Positions 54,549-62,738 of a stretch of 64,000 nt of DNA are shown one piece after another. Source of the DNA: an uncultured Clostridia bacterium (GTDB lineage Bacteria; Bacillota; Clostridia; Oscillospirales; Ruminococcaceae); contig CANRJA010000002.1 in the NCBI GenBank assembly GCA_947630825.1, forward strand, positions 79,518-143,517, in the 5' to 3' direction. Both the position numbers and the translations under genes were made by a program. The notes below the pieces were generated by a model. It was not told the DNA's origin, did no database searches, and worked only from the letters and a program-made list of their open reading frames with translations. How positions within the stretch are numbered: the first letter of the stretch is position 1; each line of letters starts with the position of its first letter.

Positions 54549-55469
54549 TTACTTAATCATCGACGCCACTTCATCAGCGAAGTTATCCTTCTTCTTTTCA
54601 ATTCCCTCGCCGCGCTCGTATCTTACAAACTCTGAAACTGTCAGCTTGCCGCCCTGAGCCTTTGCAACGCTGTCAAGATACTGCTTAACTGATACCTTGT
54701 CGTCCTTAACAAATGTCTGGTCGAGCAGGCAGTTTTCTTTATAGAACTTTCCAATCTTACCGTCAATAATCTTAGCCTTGACCTGCTCAGGCTTTGAAGC
54801 CATTTTAGGATCGTCGTTCATCTGAACAAGCATAATGTTCTTTTCTTCTTCAATAGCCGACTCAGGTACAGAAGCCTCGTCTAAATACTTAGGATTCATT
54901 GCGGCTATCTGGAGCGCACAGTTTTTACCAGCCGTGAGCATCTCAGCATTGTCAGACGCAATATCTGTGTCAAGTTTGACCATAACGCCTATACTTCCAC
55001 CACCGTGAACATAAGGAACTAAAATACCTTCAAATCTCACAAAACGGCGAATGCTCATATTCTCTCTTATTTTTAAGAATAACTCGTCGTATAACTCCTT
55101 AACTGTCATATCGCTTCCGCTTGCCTTTGTTGCAAGTAAAGCTTCTATATCAGCAGGGTTGCTTTCTATAATTGTGTTTGCAACTGTATCAACAAATGCC
55201 TTAAACTCGTCATTTTGTGCAACGAAGTCTGTTTCTGAGTTTACCTCAACAACAACTCCTACGCCGTCCTTAACAACAGCAGTAACTATTCCCTCTGAAG
55301 CAGACCTTCCTGCTTTCTTTGCCTGAGTGGCAAGTCCCTTTTCACGAAGAATAAGAATTGCTTTCTCAGTATCTCCGTCAGCTTCAACCAAAGCCTTTTT
55401 ACAATCCATCATTCCGACGCCTGTTTGCTTTCTAAGCTCCGCAACGTCTTTTGCCGTTATATTAGCCAT
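54549..55469 (-). CDS. tsf: Elongation factor Ts
   Basis: A 306-residue nucleotide exchange factor for EF-Tu. The N-terminal UBA-like domain carries KDVAELRKQTGVGMMDCKKAL, then SEGIVTAV and NSETDFVAQNDEF near residues 78-90. Length and order rpsB-tsf are usual. It has a GGAGGA ribosome site. Confidence 0.97.
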   Translation of the reverse strand: MANITAKDVAELRKQTGVGMMDCKKALVEADGDTEKAILILREKGLATQAKKAGRSASEGIVTAVVKDGVGVVVEVNSETDFVAQNDEFKAFVDTVANTIIESNPADIEALLATKASGSDMTVKELYDELFLKIRENMSIRRFVRFEGILVPYVHGGGSIGVMVKLDTDIASDNAEMLTAGKNCALQIAAMNPKYLDEASVPESAIEEEKNIMLVQMNDDPKMASKPEQVKAKIIDGKIGKFYKENCLLDQTFVKDDKVSVKQYLDSVAKAQGGKLTVSEFVRYERGEGIEKKKDNFADEVASMIK

Positions 55470-55501
55470 TTAATTTTCCTCCTGTTATCTGTTAAAACTA
55501 A

Positions 55502-55519
55502 GGCAGGAATTATCCTGCC
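55502..55519 (-). promoter_or_regulatory. Hairpin between rpsB and tsf
   Basis: GGCAGGA-TAAT-TCCTGCC, perfect 7-bp stem without a T-run; likely an RNA processing or stabilising hairpin rather than a terminator. Confidence 0.5.
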
Positions 55520-55545
55520 CGATTATATTATTTTTATTAAACTAA

Positions 55546-56340
55546 TTATTCTTCAGGTTCAACTTCAACTTCTTCTTGTGTTTCCTCTTCAGTGGTTTCT
55601 TCAACAGTCTCAGTCTCTGACACTGACTCTTCTTCAGCTTCATCAGCAGTATTTTGCTCGCCCTGTCTGCCCTCGATAATAGCGTCAGCCAATGCTCCTG
55701 CTATCAGTTTAACTGCTCTTATAGCGTCGTCATTTCCAGGAATAACATAGTCAATATCATCAGGGTCGCAGTTTGTATCAACAATAGCTACAACCGGAAT
55801 ACCCAGCTTTTTAGCCTCTAAAACTGCGATTCTTTCCTTTCTCGGGTCAACAACAAACAAAGCACCCGGAAGCTTGTTCATATTCTTGATTCCGCCCATA
55901 AACTTTTCAAGCTTTTCAATTTCAAGATTCAGCTTGATAACTTCTTTCTTTGGCAAGAGGGCAAATGTTCCGTCCTCTTCCATCTGATGAAGCTGTTCAA
56001 GTCTCTTGACTCTCTGCTTTATCGTTCTGAAGTTTGTCATCATTCCGCCGAGCCATCTTGCATTTACATAATGTGCCTCAGCCCTTATTGCCTCTTCCTT
56101 AACAGAATCAGCAGCCTGTTTTTTCGTTCCTACAAAAAGAACTTCCTCTCCGTTTTCTGAAAGCTCACGGATAAACATATACGCCTCTTCCAGTTTAGCA
56201 ACTGTCTTTTGAAGGTCGATAATGTAAATTCCGTTTCTTTCTGTGAAAATGTACGGTGCCATTTTCGGATTCCATCTTCTTGTCTGGTGACCGAAGTGTA
56301 CGCCAGCCTCAAGAAGCTGTTTCATTGATACTACTCCCAT
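55546..56340 (-). CDS. rpsB: 30S ribosomal protein S2
   Basis: A 264-residue S2. It has [22 protein letters not shown] near the start, [15 protein letters not shown] and the [13 protein letters not shown] motif. After about residue 225 there is an acidic, Glu/Thr-rich tail of about 40 residues ([18 protein letters not shown]), found in several Clostridia and not part of the fold. It has a strong AAGGAGGAG site. Confidence 0.97.
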   Translation of the reverse strand: MGVVSMKQLLEAGVHFGHQTRRWNPKMAPYIFTERNGIYIIDLQKTVAKLEEAYMFIRELSENGEEVLFVGTKKQAADSVKEEAIRAEAHYVNARWLGGMMTNFRTIKQRVKRLEQLHQMEEDGTFALLPKKEVIKLNLEIEKLEKFMGGIKNMNKLPGALFVVDPRKERIAVLEAKKLGIPVVAIVDTNCDPDDIDYVIPGNDDAIRAVKLIAGALADAIIEGRQGEQNTADEAEEESVSETETVEETTEEETQEEVEVEPEE

Positions 56341-56467
56341 GGTAGCTCCTCCTTAATTAATTGGTTTTTAATTGTCTGAAAATCAGACACCCTCCGCGTT
56401 ACCTTAGCATGCATTCTACCTGAACCGCTCCAGGAACCTAATGCAAATGATAAGCGTGCGAATTGCT
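56341..56467 (-). promoter_or_regulatory. Structured rpsB leader, probable autoregulatory element
   Basis: About 125 nt between the promoter and rpsB with several dyads on the minus strand: GGTTCCTGGAGCGGTTCAGG, GCATGCTAAGG, and GTCTGATTTTCAGAC (a 6-bp stem) just before the ribosome site. S2 autoregulates through its leader in several bacteria, so a similar role is inferred here; I did not match a named family. Confidence 0.55.
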
Positions 56468-56472
56468 TAAAC

Positions 56473-56501
56473 ATTATACCATTTTTTACACTACAATACA
56501 A
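56473..56501 (-). promoter_or_regulatory. Promoter of rpsB-tsf
   Basis: On the minus strand TTGTAT (56496-56501), 17-bp spacer, TATAAT (56473-56478) with TGG in front. Confidence 0.8.
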
Positions 56502-56516
56502 GAATTTATTTGCAAT

Positions 56517-56807
56517 TTATTTAAACAAACTTTCGACTTTTATTCCTTTTGTTTTTGTACAAATTGTACTGTTTTGAAAGGAAACCAAAATTGTATCCTC
56601 TCCGATAAGCTGAATATTGTCAAAACTTATAAGTATATCATCCTCATGCCCGAACAAGCCAAAGAACTTCGGCCGTCCGTAAACTATCATATTTACTATC
56701 TCCGAGCTTTCTGTGTCAATCTCAATATCGTCAACATACCCTATCTTAATGCCTGTCGTTACATTTATAACTTCTTTATTTTTCAGTTCTGCAAACTGAC
56801 AAATCAT
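56517..56807 (-). CDS. YlmC/YmxH-family sporulation protein (PRC-barrel)
   Basis: A 96-residue PRC-barrel-like protein. ICQFAELKNKEVINVTTGIKIG near residues 2-23, DDIEIDTESSEIVNMIVYGRP and DDILISFDNIQLIGEDTILV match the YlmC/YmxH family linked to sporulation. It lies upstream of the rpsB promoter on the same strand. Confidence 0.88.
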   Translation of the reverse strand: MICQFAELKNKEVINVTTGIKIGYVDDIEIDTESSEIVNMIVYGRPKFFGLFGHEDDILISFDNIQLIGEDTILVSFQNSTICTKTKGIKVESLFK

Positions 56808-57001
56808 CTAATCTCACACCTTATTTTAAAAACTTAATCTCTACGGCATAATTTCTCATTAATAATATGAAAATTAATGCTTGTATAATGCTAAGGTTAT
56901 TTAAATCCCCACAATTCCCTTTCATATGCACAAAATTAATAAATATGAATAAGATATATAGAAGTCAAAAACTTCAAATATTACTAAAGGAGGAAACTTA
57001 A

Positions 57002-57844
57002 ATGAGCGAATTTAATTCTAACTCAGCCGCTTTCAGCGAAGCAGTTTGCATTGAAGCAATGAGAATCTTCGACAGCTGTTCTGACAAAGACTGCATTGAA
57101 GATTTAGAAGTTGTGTTTGGCTTGCCCGAAGAGCAGGAAATTATAAAAAATGCAACATTCATTAAAAGCAAAAGCGTCGAAGTTGTAAACACGGTCTTTG
57201 ACATTGAGCCTGTGCCTTTCAACAAGGGCTTTTTCTCTGTTGACCTGACTTATACCTTCAACGTAGAAATCGAAGCGTTCACTAATGTAGCACTGCCCTC
57301 GACAACTCTGAACGGCGTAACTACCTTCAGCAAGAAGGTTATTCTCTACGGCGGCGACGGAAATACAAAATACTTCTCCTCAGACGAGACAACGGAAGTC
57401 ATCAATTCTAACGGATACTATTCACAGACGCTTCCAAGAGCGACGGTCAGCGTTGTAGAGCCTATCTCTCTGGACTGCAAGCTGCTGCCGAAATATCGCT
57501 ACAATCGCTGTGATTGTCCTGTTCAATGTGATGATAACAACTCGGGAGACTGCAATATTCCAAAAGTCGCTTACATAACAATCGGACTTTTCTCAATAGT
57601 CCAGCTTTCACGTCCTGTACCTATTCTGGTTCCTGCATACGACTACTGCATACCAAGCAAGGAATGCTCAACAACCACAGACTCCCCTTGTGAGCTGTTT
57701 GAGAAAATAAAATTCCCAACAAACGAATTTTTCCCGAGATCGCTTGAAGAAACTGAAATGCTTAACTCGGGAAGAGTTCACGAACCGGTATCGGAACAAC
57801 CAACACAACAATCAGAAACGCAAACAGAAACGCAAACTGAATAA
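57002..57844 (+). CDS. Hypothetical protein with Cys cluster and QTE tail
   Basis: Not assigned to a named family. A 280-residue protein without signal peptide or membrane segment. It has an Ala/Cys-containing N-terminus (AVCIEAMRIFDSCSDKDCIEDLEVVF), a beta-rich middle, a Cys cluster CDCPVQCDDNNSGDC near residues 173-187, and a C-terminal QSETQTETQTE repeat. I recall similar conserved hypothetical proteins in spore-forming Clostridia; a spore coat role is only a guess. It has a strong AAAGGAGGAAA site and two terminators downstream. Confidence 0.75.
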   Translation: MSEFNSNSAAFSEAVCIEAMRIFDSCSDKDCIEDLEVVFGLPEEQEIIKNATFIKSKSVEVVNTVFDIEPVPFNKGFFSVDLTYTFNVEIEAFTNVALPSTTLNGVTTFSKKVILYGGDGNTKYFSSDETTEVINSNGYYSQTLPRATVSVVEPISLDCKLLPKYRYNRCDCPVQCDDNNSGDCNIPKVAYITIGLFSIVQLSRPVPILVPAYDYCIPSKECSTTTDSPCELFEKIKFPTNEFFPRSLEETEMLNSGRVHEPVSEQPTQQSETQTETQTE

Positions 57845-57893
57845 CTATTTAAAGTTAGAGGTTAGAGACTAGAGACAAAGACAGAATACAATA

Positions 57894-57921
57894 ACCCCCC
57901 AGCTATTGCTGAGGGGTTTTA
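57894..57921 (+). terminator. Intrinsic terminator of the hypothetical gene
   Basis: AACCCCCC-AGC and GCT-GAGGGGTT form a stem followed by TTATATTT. Confidence 0.8.
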
Positions 57922-57939
57922 TATTTCAGTAATAACAAT

Positions 57940-57967
57940 AAAACCCCCGACACAGCCGAGGGTTTTT
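57940..57967. terminator. Second, bidirectional terminator
   Basis: AAAACCCCCG-ACACAG-CCGAGGGTTTTT is a GC-rich stem with an A-run on one side and a T-run on the other, able to stop both the plus-strand gene and the minus-strand micro-ORF unit. Confidence 0.8.
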
Positions 57968-58020
57968 GAATTGTTATATTCAATTTTTATTCTAAATCAC
58001 ATCTAATTCTGCTTTAGTAA

Positions 58021-58650
58021 TCAGAAATACTCTTCAGATACGCTCCACAGCCTTAAATCATTTAGTCTTAACACTTCTTCCGTTAAGCTCCAACTGTAAA
58101 TTTAAAATCATAATTTCTATATCAATGTGTGCCAAATGTCTGCGGCTTTTGTTATAGCTTAGTTAGTTTAAATCTTTTTCAGTAAATTTAGATTCTGAAA
58201 TTAGATTTCATTATATATATCAGCCGAGCCGACCTTCAGACTAACAAACATTGACGCATCTTCTGTTACCATTGGACTCGCCTCTTTCTATTCAAATTTT
58301 AATCAATCGGTCTTGATAGGCTTTAAATCTTCTTTTTAACATTCCTATCACGCCCTTTCCTTAAATTCCAATCTCGGATTTAACAGTAACCTTATATTGT
58401 TTCATATAAAGCTCCTCAGTCTTAACTGTTCATCGGACTGTTCTCCTATTCAAATATTCAAAAATTTGATTTGCTTTAGTATTTCTCAATACTCTATTAT
58501 TAGCACATCGGACTGATCTCCTCTTCAAATAATTGTTTTAGGGTCTGAATAAATCTTAACCGTTCATCGGACCTATTCTCCTTAATCAGAATTTTGAAGT
58601 AAGGAAAAATCCACTTAACTTTATGTTAAATTTCATCTTTTCCTTTCCTC
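58021..58650 (-). other. Minus-strand transcription unit with micro-ORFs and repeated AGGAGA-nn-AGTCCGATG starts
   Basis: This 1-kb gap (57.85-58.87 kb) has no gene longer than 23 codons, but on the minus strand, behind a consensus promoter, there are nine small reading frames: 58636-58586 (16 aa), 58567-58556 (MNG), 58508-58500 (MC), 58433-58422 (MNS), 58405-58361 (14 aa), 58342-58292 (16 aa), 58272-58201 (23 aa, MVTEDASMFVSLKVGSADIY...), 58111-58058 (17 aa) and 58074-58021 (17 aa). Four have ATG within a repeat of the form (A)GGAGAnnAGTCCGATG (at 58565, 58506, 58431 and, with CAATG, 58270). It ends at the bidirectional terminator. Possibilities: a polycistron of micropeptides, a structured RNA, or a decayed gene. 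Confidence 0.55.
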
Positions 58651-58656
58651 ATCTAT

Positions 58657-58685
58657 AATATATCACACCTTTTATAAGATGTCAA
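58657..58685 (-). promoter_or_regulatory. Strong promoter of the micro-ORF unit
   Basis: On the minus strand TTGACA (58680-58685), 17-bp spacer, TATATT (58657-58662) preceded by an extended TGA. It equals the best promoters of the window. Confidence 0.82.
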
Positions 58686-58743
58686 TAGTTTTTTTTAACT
58701 TTTTTATAATTTTTTTATTTAATTTTACTTTTACAAAATCTGC

Positions 58744-58772
58744 TTGACTTTTAATTTTATTTATATTATAAT
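58744..58772 (+). promoter_or_regulatory. Promoter of the DUF1292 gene
   Basis: TTGACT (58744-58749), 17-bp spacer, TATAAT (58767-58772). Divergent from the micro-ORF unit, with 58 bp between the two -35 boxes. Confidence 0.8.
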
Positions 58773-58874
58773 ATGAATGTTGTGGTGATAATATTACTTT
58801 TACAAACACCATAACTTTTTTATTAATAGAAAATTTGCAAAAATATGCTCAAATTTTTTAGGAGGTTTTTAGTT

Positions 58875-59252
58875 ATGAACGAAGAAATGGATATGCAGGC
58901 TGATCTTTACACTCTTGTAGACGAAGATGGACAGGAGCAAATGTTTGAGCTTTTGGATTCTCTTGAATATGAAGGTGAAACTTACTACGCTCTAACACCT
59001 TATTTAGAGGACGCTGAAGCCGTACTCGCCGACGACGGAGAAGTAGTTATCTTAAAGTCGACATACGAAGGCGACGAGGAGGTTCTTGTTTCTGTTGACG
59101 ACGATGATCTTTTTGACAAGCTTGGAGATTTGTTTATGGACCGCTTTGCCGAGTTGTTTGAAGACGATGAAGAAGACTCTATTGAAATTGAAGGCGACGA
59201 CAGGGTTGATCTTGAAAACAACGAAGTCGATTTAACCGACCTAGACGATTAA
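58875..59252 (+). CDS. DUF1292-family protein
   Basis: A 125-residue, extremely acidic protein. The first 80 residues (YTLVDEDGQEQMFELLDSLEYEGETYYALTPY, then EVVILKSTYEGDEEVLVSVDDD) match DUF1292/YrzB; the tail is Asp/Glu-rich. Function unknown. The usual neighbours ireB and ruvX are not adjacent here. ATG 58875 has the strong AGGAGG site; an upstream in-frame start at 58845 is rejected. Confidence 0.9.
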   Translation: MNEEMDMQADLYTLVDEDGQEQMFELLDSLEYEGETYYALTPYLEDAEAVLADDGEVVILKSTYEGDEEVLVSVDDDDLFDKLGDLFMDRFAELFEDDEEDSIEIEGDDRVDLENNEVDLTDLDD

Positions 59253-59290
59253 TTTCCGATTTTTTAATATTTATTGTCGAATATTACCGC

Positions 59291-59319
59291 TTGTATACTA
59301 ATCTCACAAGTGGTATAAT
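59291..59319 (+). promoter_or_regulatory. Promoter of the 6S RNA gene
   Basis: TTGTAT (59291-59296), 17-bp spacer, TATAAT (59314-59319) with TGG in front; start near 59326. Confidence 0.8.
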
Positions 59320-59325
59320 ACATTC

Positions 59326-59580
59326 AGTAAGAAAAATAAATTAACTTTCTGCCTTGTGCGAACAAGCACAGTTTTTATAATCCAACACATAGAATAAGGG
59401 AACTAAGCTCTGGCTGAGGATTGCAGACCTCCCGGCTTACGCCGGACGAAGGGAGCGTGAGACTGTCAGGCCGTTACCCACCTGCATAAGTGCGGGTTTT
59501 ACTCACTGTGCGACGGCAAGGCGGATATATTTGAAATTTAGCTGCCTATTCGGTATTATGCCGAATAGGCAGTTTTCTAT
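59326..59580 (+). ncRNA. ssrS: 6S RNA (probable)
   Basis: A non-coding stretch with its own promoter and terminator. The 5' part TGCCTTG (59350-59356) can pair with CAAGGC near 59517-59522, closing a long stem of about 170 nt. The interior, with GGGAACTAAG, GGATTGCAGACCTCCC, GGACGAAGGGAGCGTGAGAC and TTACCCACCTGC, matches clostridial 6S RNA as I remember it. The terminator is CTGCCTATTCGG/CCGAATAGGCAG (59542-59572) plus TTTT. 6S RNA binds the housekeeping RNA polymerase holoenzyme. RNase P and tmRNA hallmarks are absent. Confidence 0.7.
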
Positions 59581-59618
59581 TTATAAAAAAAGTCTCACGG
59601 CTAATTAATACCAGCCAA

Positions 59619-59987
59619 TTAAATGTGAAAATCCATAAACGACAATGCAATTATTATAATTATCGCCAGAATAACAGCAGCAAGTATAGAACCTGCTATT
59701 ACCTTTACAATAGTAGATTCGCTGATTTCTCCGTTGTTGTTTGATTTGTTTCTTATTTGGTTTGTGGTTCTATTTTGGTTGTTTCTTGAATTGTTCGCAC
59801 TATGTCGAGAGACTTTTTGACTATTGTTCTGCGATTTGTAAAACTGACCGTTTACACTCCCTGTCCGAGCAGACGAGCCGTACAGATCCTTATTTGCAAA
59901 GCCTTGACTTTGTGATGCATTTTTTATTCTGCTTGTACTTCTCCCCTTTGGGATATCTGATTGATAATTTTGTCTGTTTGAACTCAT
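59619..59987 (-). CDS. Small Asn/Ser-rich single-pass protein
   Basis: Not recognised. A 122-residue protein: about 85 residues rich in Asn, Ser, Gln, Lys and Arg (NNSRNNQNRTTNQIRNKSNNN), and a C-terminal transmembrane helix near residues 95-117 (VIAGSILAAVILAIIIIIALSF). The likely orientation is a C-terminal anchor. ATG 59987 follows AAGGAGC; the longer upstream frame is rejected. It lies between 6S RNA and spoVAD, divergent from the latter. Confidence 0.7.
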   Translation of the reverse strand: MSSNRQNYQSDIPKGRSTSRIKNASQSQGFANKDLYGSSARTGSVNGQFYKSQNNSQKVSRHSANNSRNNQNRTTNQIRNKSNNNGEISESTIVKVIAGSILAAVILAIIIIIALSFMDFHI

Positions 59988-60118
59988 TTTTATCGCTCCT
60001 TGAATAAAGTAGACTGCTTTCGGAAAAACTATTTTCAAATAAATATGTAAATAAATTCTGCAAGCCGTTTAAACCTTAATATCACGGCTTTAAAGCAAAG
60101 AAAGGAAGTTAAATATAA

Positions 60119-61135
60119 ATGTCTCAAAAGCTGAGTAAATGTACTTATATATTAAATAATTGCCCGAATGTAAAAACTTATGCCTGCGTAGGCGGAAAAA
60201 AAGAGGGCGAAGGACCAATGGGAGATTATTTTGACAAAATAAACAACGACCCTTATTTCACCACAGACACATTTGAAAAAGCCGAAAGCGAAATGCAGAA
60301 GCAGTCTATTCTTATCGCGCTGAGAAAAGGCGAACTAAAACCGACCGATATTGATTTTATGTTCGGCGGAGACTTGCTAAACCAATGCGTAGGCACAACA
60401 TACGGCATAAGGGATATGAACATTCCTTTCTTAGGGATATACGGTGCCTGCTCTACAATGGCGGAGGGGCTTTTGCTCTCGTCGGTAATGGTAGATAATA
60501 ATGTAGGAGGTAATGTTCTTGCTGTCACATCTTCTCACTTCTGCACCGCAGAAAGGCAATACCGTTTCCCTATTGAATACGGAGGTCAGAGGACACCGAC
60601 CTCACAGTGGACGGCTACCGCAAGCGGAGCGGTTGTGGTTTCCGGCGAGGACGCCGCACCGTATGTACGAGGTGTCACGATTGGAACGGTTCAGGATATG
60701 GGGGTAACCGACGCTAACAATATGGGTGCGGCAATGGCGCCAGCCGCCTATGAAACAATTAAGCAGTTTTTAACTGACACAGGTAAGAAAGCGTCTGACT
60801 TTGACAAAATAATCACAGGCGACTTAGGAAAGGTCGGAACAAGACTGCTTCTCCAGCTTCTCGGCGACGACGGTATTGACATATCAAAACAGCATAACGA
60901 CTGCGGTCTTATGATATTTGACTGCGACGACCAGGACGTACACGCAGGCGGAAGCGGCTGCGGATGCGCCGCAAGTATGCTCTGCGGATATTTTCTTCCC
61001 CAGCTCAAATCGGGCGAGCTTAGAAATATTTTATTCCTTGCAACAGGTGCGCTTATGTCGCCAACTCTCAGTCAGCAGGGCGAAAGTATACCGAGTATTG
61101 CACACGCGGTTTGGCTTTCACACGATAAACAATAA
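60119..61135 (+). CDS. spoVAD: Stage V sporulation protein AD
   Basis: A 338-residue thiolase-fold protein that binds dipicolinic acid during its import into the spore. YACVGGKKEGEGPMGDYFDKI near residues 21-41, FGGDLLNQCVGTTYG near 81-95, GIYGACSTMAEGL near 103-115 and DVHAGGSGCGCAASMLCG near 272-289 match SpoVAD. Directly upstream there is no spoVAC, which normally precedes it. Confidence 0.96.
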   Translation: MSQKLSKCTYILNNCPNVKTYACVGGKKEGEGPMGDYFDKINNDPYFTTDTFEKAESEMQKQSILIALRKGELKPTDIDFMFGGDLLNQCVGTTYGIRDMNIPFLGIYGACSTMAEGLLLSSVMVDNNVGGNVLAVTSSHFCTAERQYRFPIEYGGQRTPTSQWTATASGAVVVSGEDAAPYVRGVTIGTVQDMGVTDANNMGAAMAPAAYETIKQFLTDTGKKASDFDKIITGDLGKVGTRLLLQLLGDDGIDISKQHNDCGLMIFDCDDQDVHAGGSGCGCAASMLCGYFLPQLKSGELRNILFLATGALMSPTLSQQGESIPSIAHAVWLSHDKQ

Positions 61136-61152
61136 TGTAAAGGAGATTTATT

Positions 61153-61515
61153 ATGGAATATTTAACAGCATTTTTAGTAGGCGGTTTATTCTGCGCAATA
61201 GGTCAGGTTCTTATTGACTACACAAAACTCACACCGGCAAGAATACTTGTTGCGTACGTTGTTGCAGGAGTAATTCTCGGCGGAATAAACGTATACAAGC
61301 GTTTAATAGATTTTGCAGGAGGCGGCGCAACCGTACCTCTTACAGGCTTTGGATATTTACTAAGCAAGGGAGTTCGTGAGGACATTGACGAAAACGGAAT
61401 ATTAGGAATTTTCACAGGCGGTCTTACCGCTGCCGCCGCAGGAATTAGCGCAGCGCTGCTGTTTGGTTTTATAACGGCACTTATTTTCAAAAGCGCGCAG
61501 AAAAACGCAAGCTGA
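61153..61515 (+). CDS. spoVAE: Stage V sporulation protein AE (SpoVAE/AEb type)
   Basis: A 120-residue membrane protein with four hydrophobic segments; FLVGGLFCAIGQVLIDYTKLTPARILV near residues 6-32 and AGGGATVPLTGFGYLLSKGVREDI near 55-78 match the SpoVAE family, part of the dipicolinate channel. It follows spoVAD after 17 bp. It is convergent with the LysR gene with an 8-bp gap. Confidence 0.95.
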   Translation: MEYLTAFLVGGLFCAIGQVLIDYTKLTPARILVAYVVAGVILGGINVYKRLIDFAGGGATVPLTGFGYLLSKGVREDIDENGILGIFTGGLTAAAAGISAALLFGFITALIFKSAQKNAS

Positions 61516-61523
61516 CATTCACC

Positions 61524-62426
61524 TCAAATACTTTTCTTTACAAAATCCAAAAACGATGTTACAGAGTCGCTTCTTGACTTTAACTTTGGGTATGCAAGTC
61601 CTATAGTACGCTTATTCATAGGTGTTTCAAGCTTTAGCTCAGTTATACTGCCGTTTTTCAAATCATCTTCTACAAACTGCTTTATAACGCAGGAAATCCC
61701 CATTCCTATTTTAGCAAAGTCTATGAGCAGATCCATACTTGTAACCTCAATAATTCCCTTTGCCTCGATTTTATGTTCCCTCAAATATTTATCTACAAAA
61801 ACTCTGGACAGGTTCTCTTCATCTAAGAGCATTAGATTGCCCGACTTCAAAATCTCGTTGGTTGAAAGCTCTCTTTTCTCTCTTAGCTTTAGATTGTCAA
61901 TATAAGTCTTGTTAGCAATAAAAATATCCTCGAATTCGCCGAGAGGTAAAAAATCCGACTTTATATTGTTTTCCTGATTAACAACAAGTGCAATATCAAG
62001 CCTGCCGTTTTCCAAAAGCCGCAGGCTTTTTGCTGACGACTGACATTCTATTACTATCTTTATATGAGGGTTTTCCTCAATATATTTCTTTAAATAAGGT
62101 ATTAAAATAAACTTGCACAAACTAGACGACGTACCGATCTTTATCTTTCCCAAACCAAGATTTTTAATGTTCTTTATCTTCTGTTCTCCTTCGTCGATTG
62201 CGCTGAATGCAGTTTCAAGCTGTTCATAGAGTATTTTTCCCTCATAAGTTAGTGAAACTCCCCTCGACGAGCGTTTTAAAAGGGTCACATCAAGGCTTTC
62301 CTCCAGCTTTGATAACGCCATACTTATTGCCGGCTGAGATATAAACAGCTTTCTTGCCGCAGCGGAAATATTTCCCTCAGCGGCGACTACATAAAATATT
62401 TTTAACTGATTGAGATTATTATTCAT
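61524..62426 (-). CDS. LysR-family transcriptional regulator
   Basis: A 300-residue regulator: N-terminal winged helix (about 1-60, GNISAAARKLFISQPAISMALSKLEESL) and a C-terminal effector domain. It is divergent from the phosphoglucomutase gene 312 bp away, but the usual rule that LysR controls the divergent gene is uncertain here. The effector is unknown. Confidence 0.9.
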   Translation of the reverse strand: MNNNLNQLKIFYVVAAEGNISAAARKLFISQPAISMALSKLEESLDVTLLKRSSRGVSLTYEGKILYEQLETAFSAIDEGEQKIKNIKNLGLGKIKIGTSSSLCKFILIPYLKKYIEENPHIKIVIECQSSAKSLRLLENGRLDIALVVNQENNIKSDFLPLGEFEDIFIANKTYIDNLKLREKRELSTNEILKSGNLMLLDEENLSRVFVDKYLREHKIEAKGIIEVTSMDLLIDFAKIGMGISCVIKQFVEDDLKNGSITELKLETPMNKRTIGLAYPKLKSRSDSVTSFLDFVKKSI

Positions 62427-62738
62427 TTTTACTAACCTTCACTATTAGACTAAACGTCACAGGCAAGAAACAATAAGAATTGTCCGTTGCCATTTATCAA
62501 TTATTATTAGTATTTTACTCTATTTTTGACAATATTACAAGTACATATACAAAAAGGTAATAAACAAGTTATAATTCAAAAAAATGTGTAACAAATTTTA
62601 ATCACAAATACAACTTCAAAATATTTACTTTTTACGAATAATTGAACATTTATTAAAAAGCCTTGAAAGGTCAAAAAAATATGGTATAATATTTTTTATT
62701 GTTTAAGCAAACAGCTAAATTACTTATGAGGTGATAAT
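62427..62738. other. Intergenic region between divergent LysR and phosphoglucomutase genes
   Basis: 312 bp, very AT-rich. It holds the pgcA promoter and probably the LysR promoter, with no stable hairpin or reading frame that I can support. Confidence 0.5.
62663..62690 (+). promoter_or_regulatory. Promoter of the phosphoglucomutase gene
   Basis: TTGAAA (62663-62668), 16-bp spacer, TATAAT (62685-62690) with TGG in front. Confidence 0.75.

Noticed and set aside
57845..58870. Possible CRISPR array or tRNA cluster in the long gap
   Set aside because: The repeated motif is only about 17 bp, irregularly spaced (59-161 bp), degenerate and coincides with translation starts; no tRNA fold or cas gene is seen.
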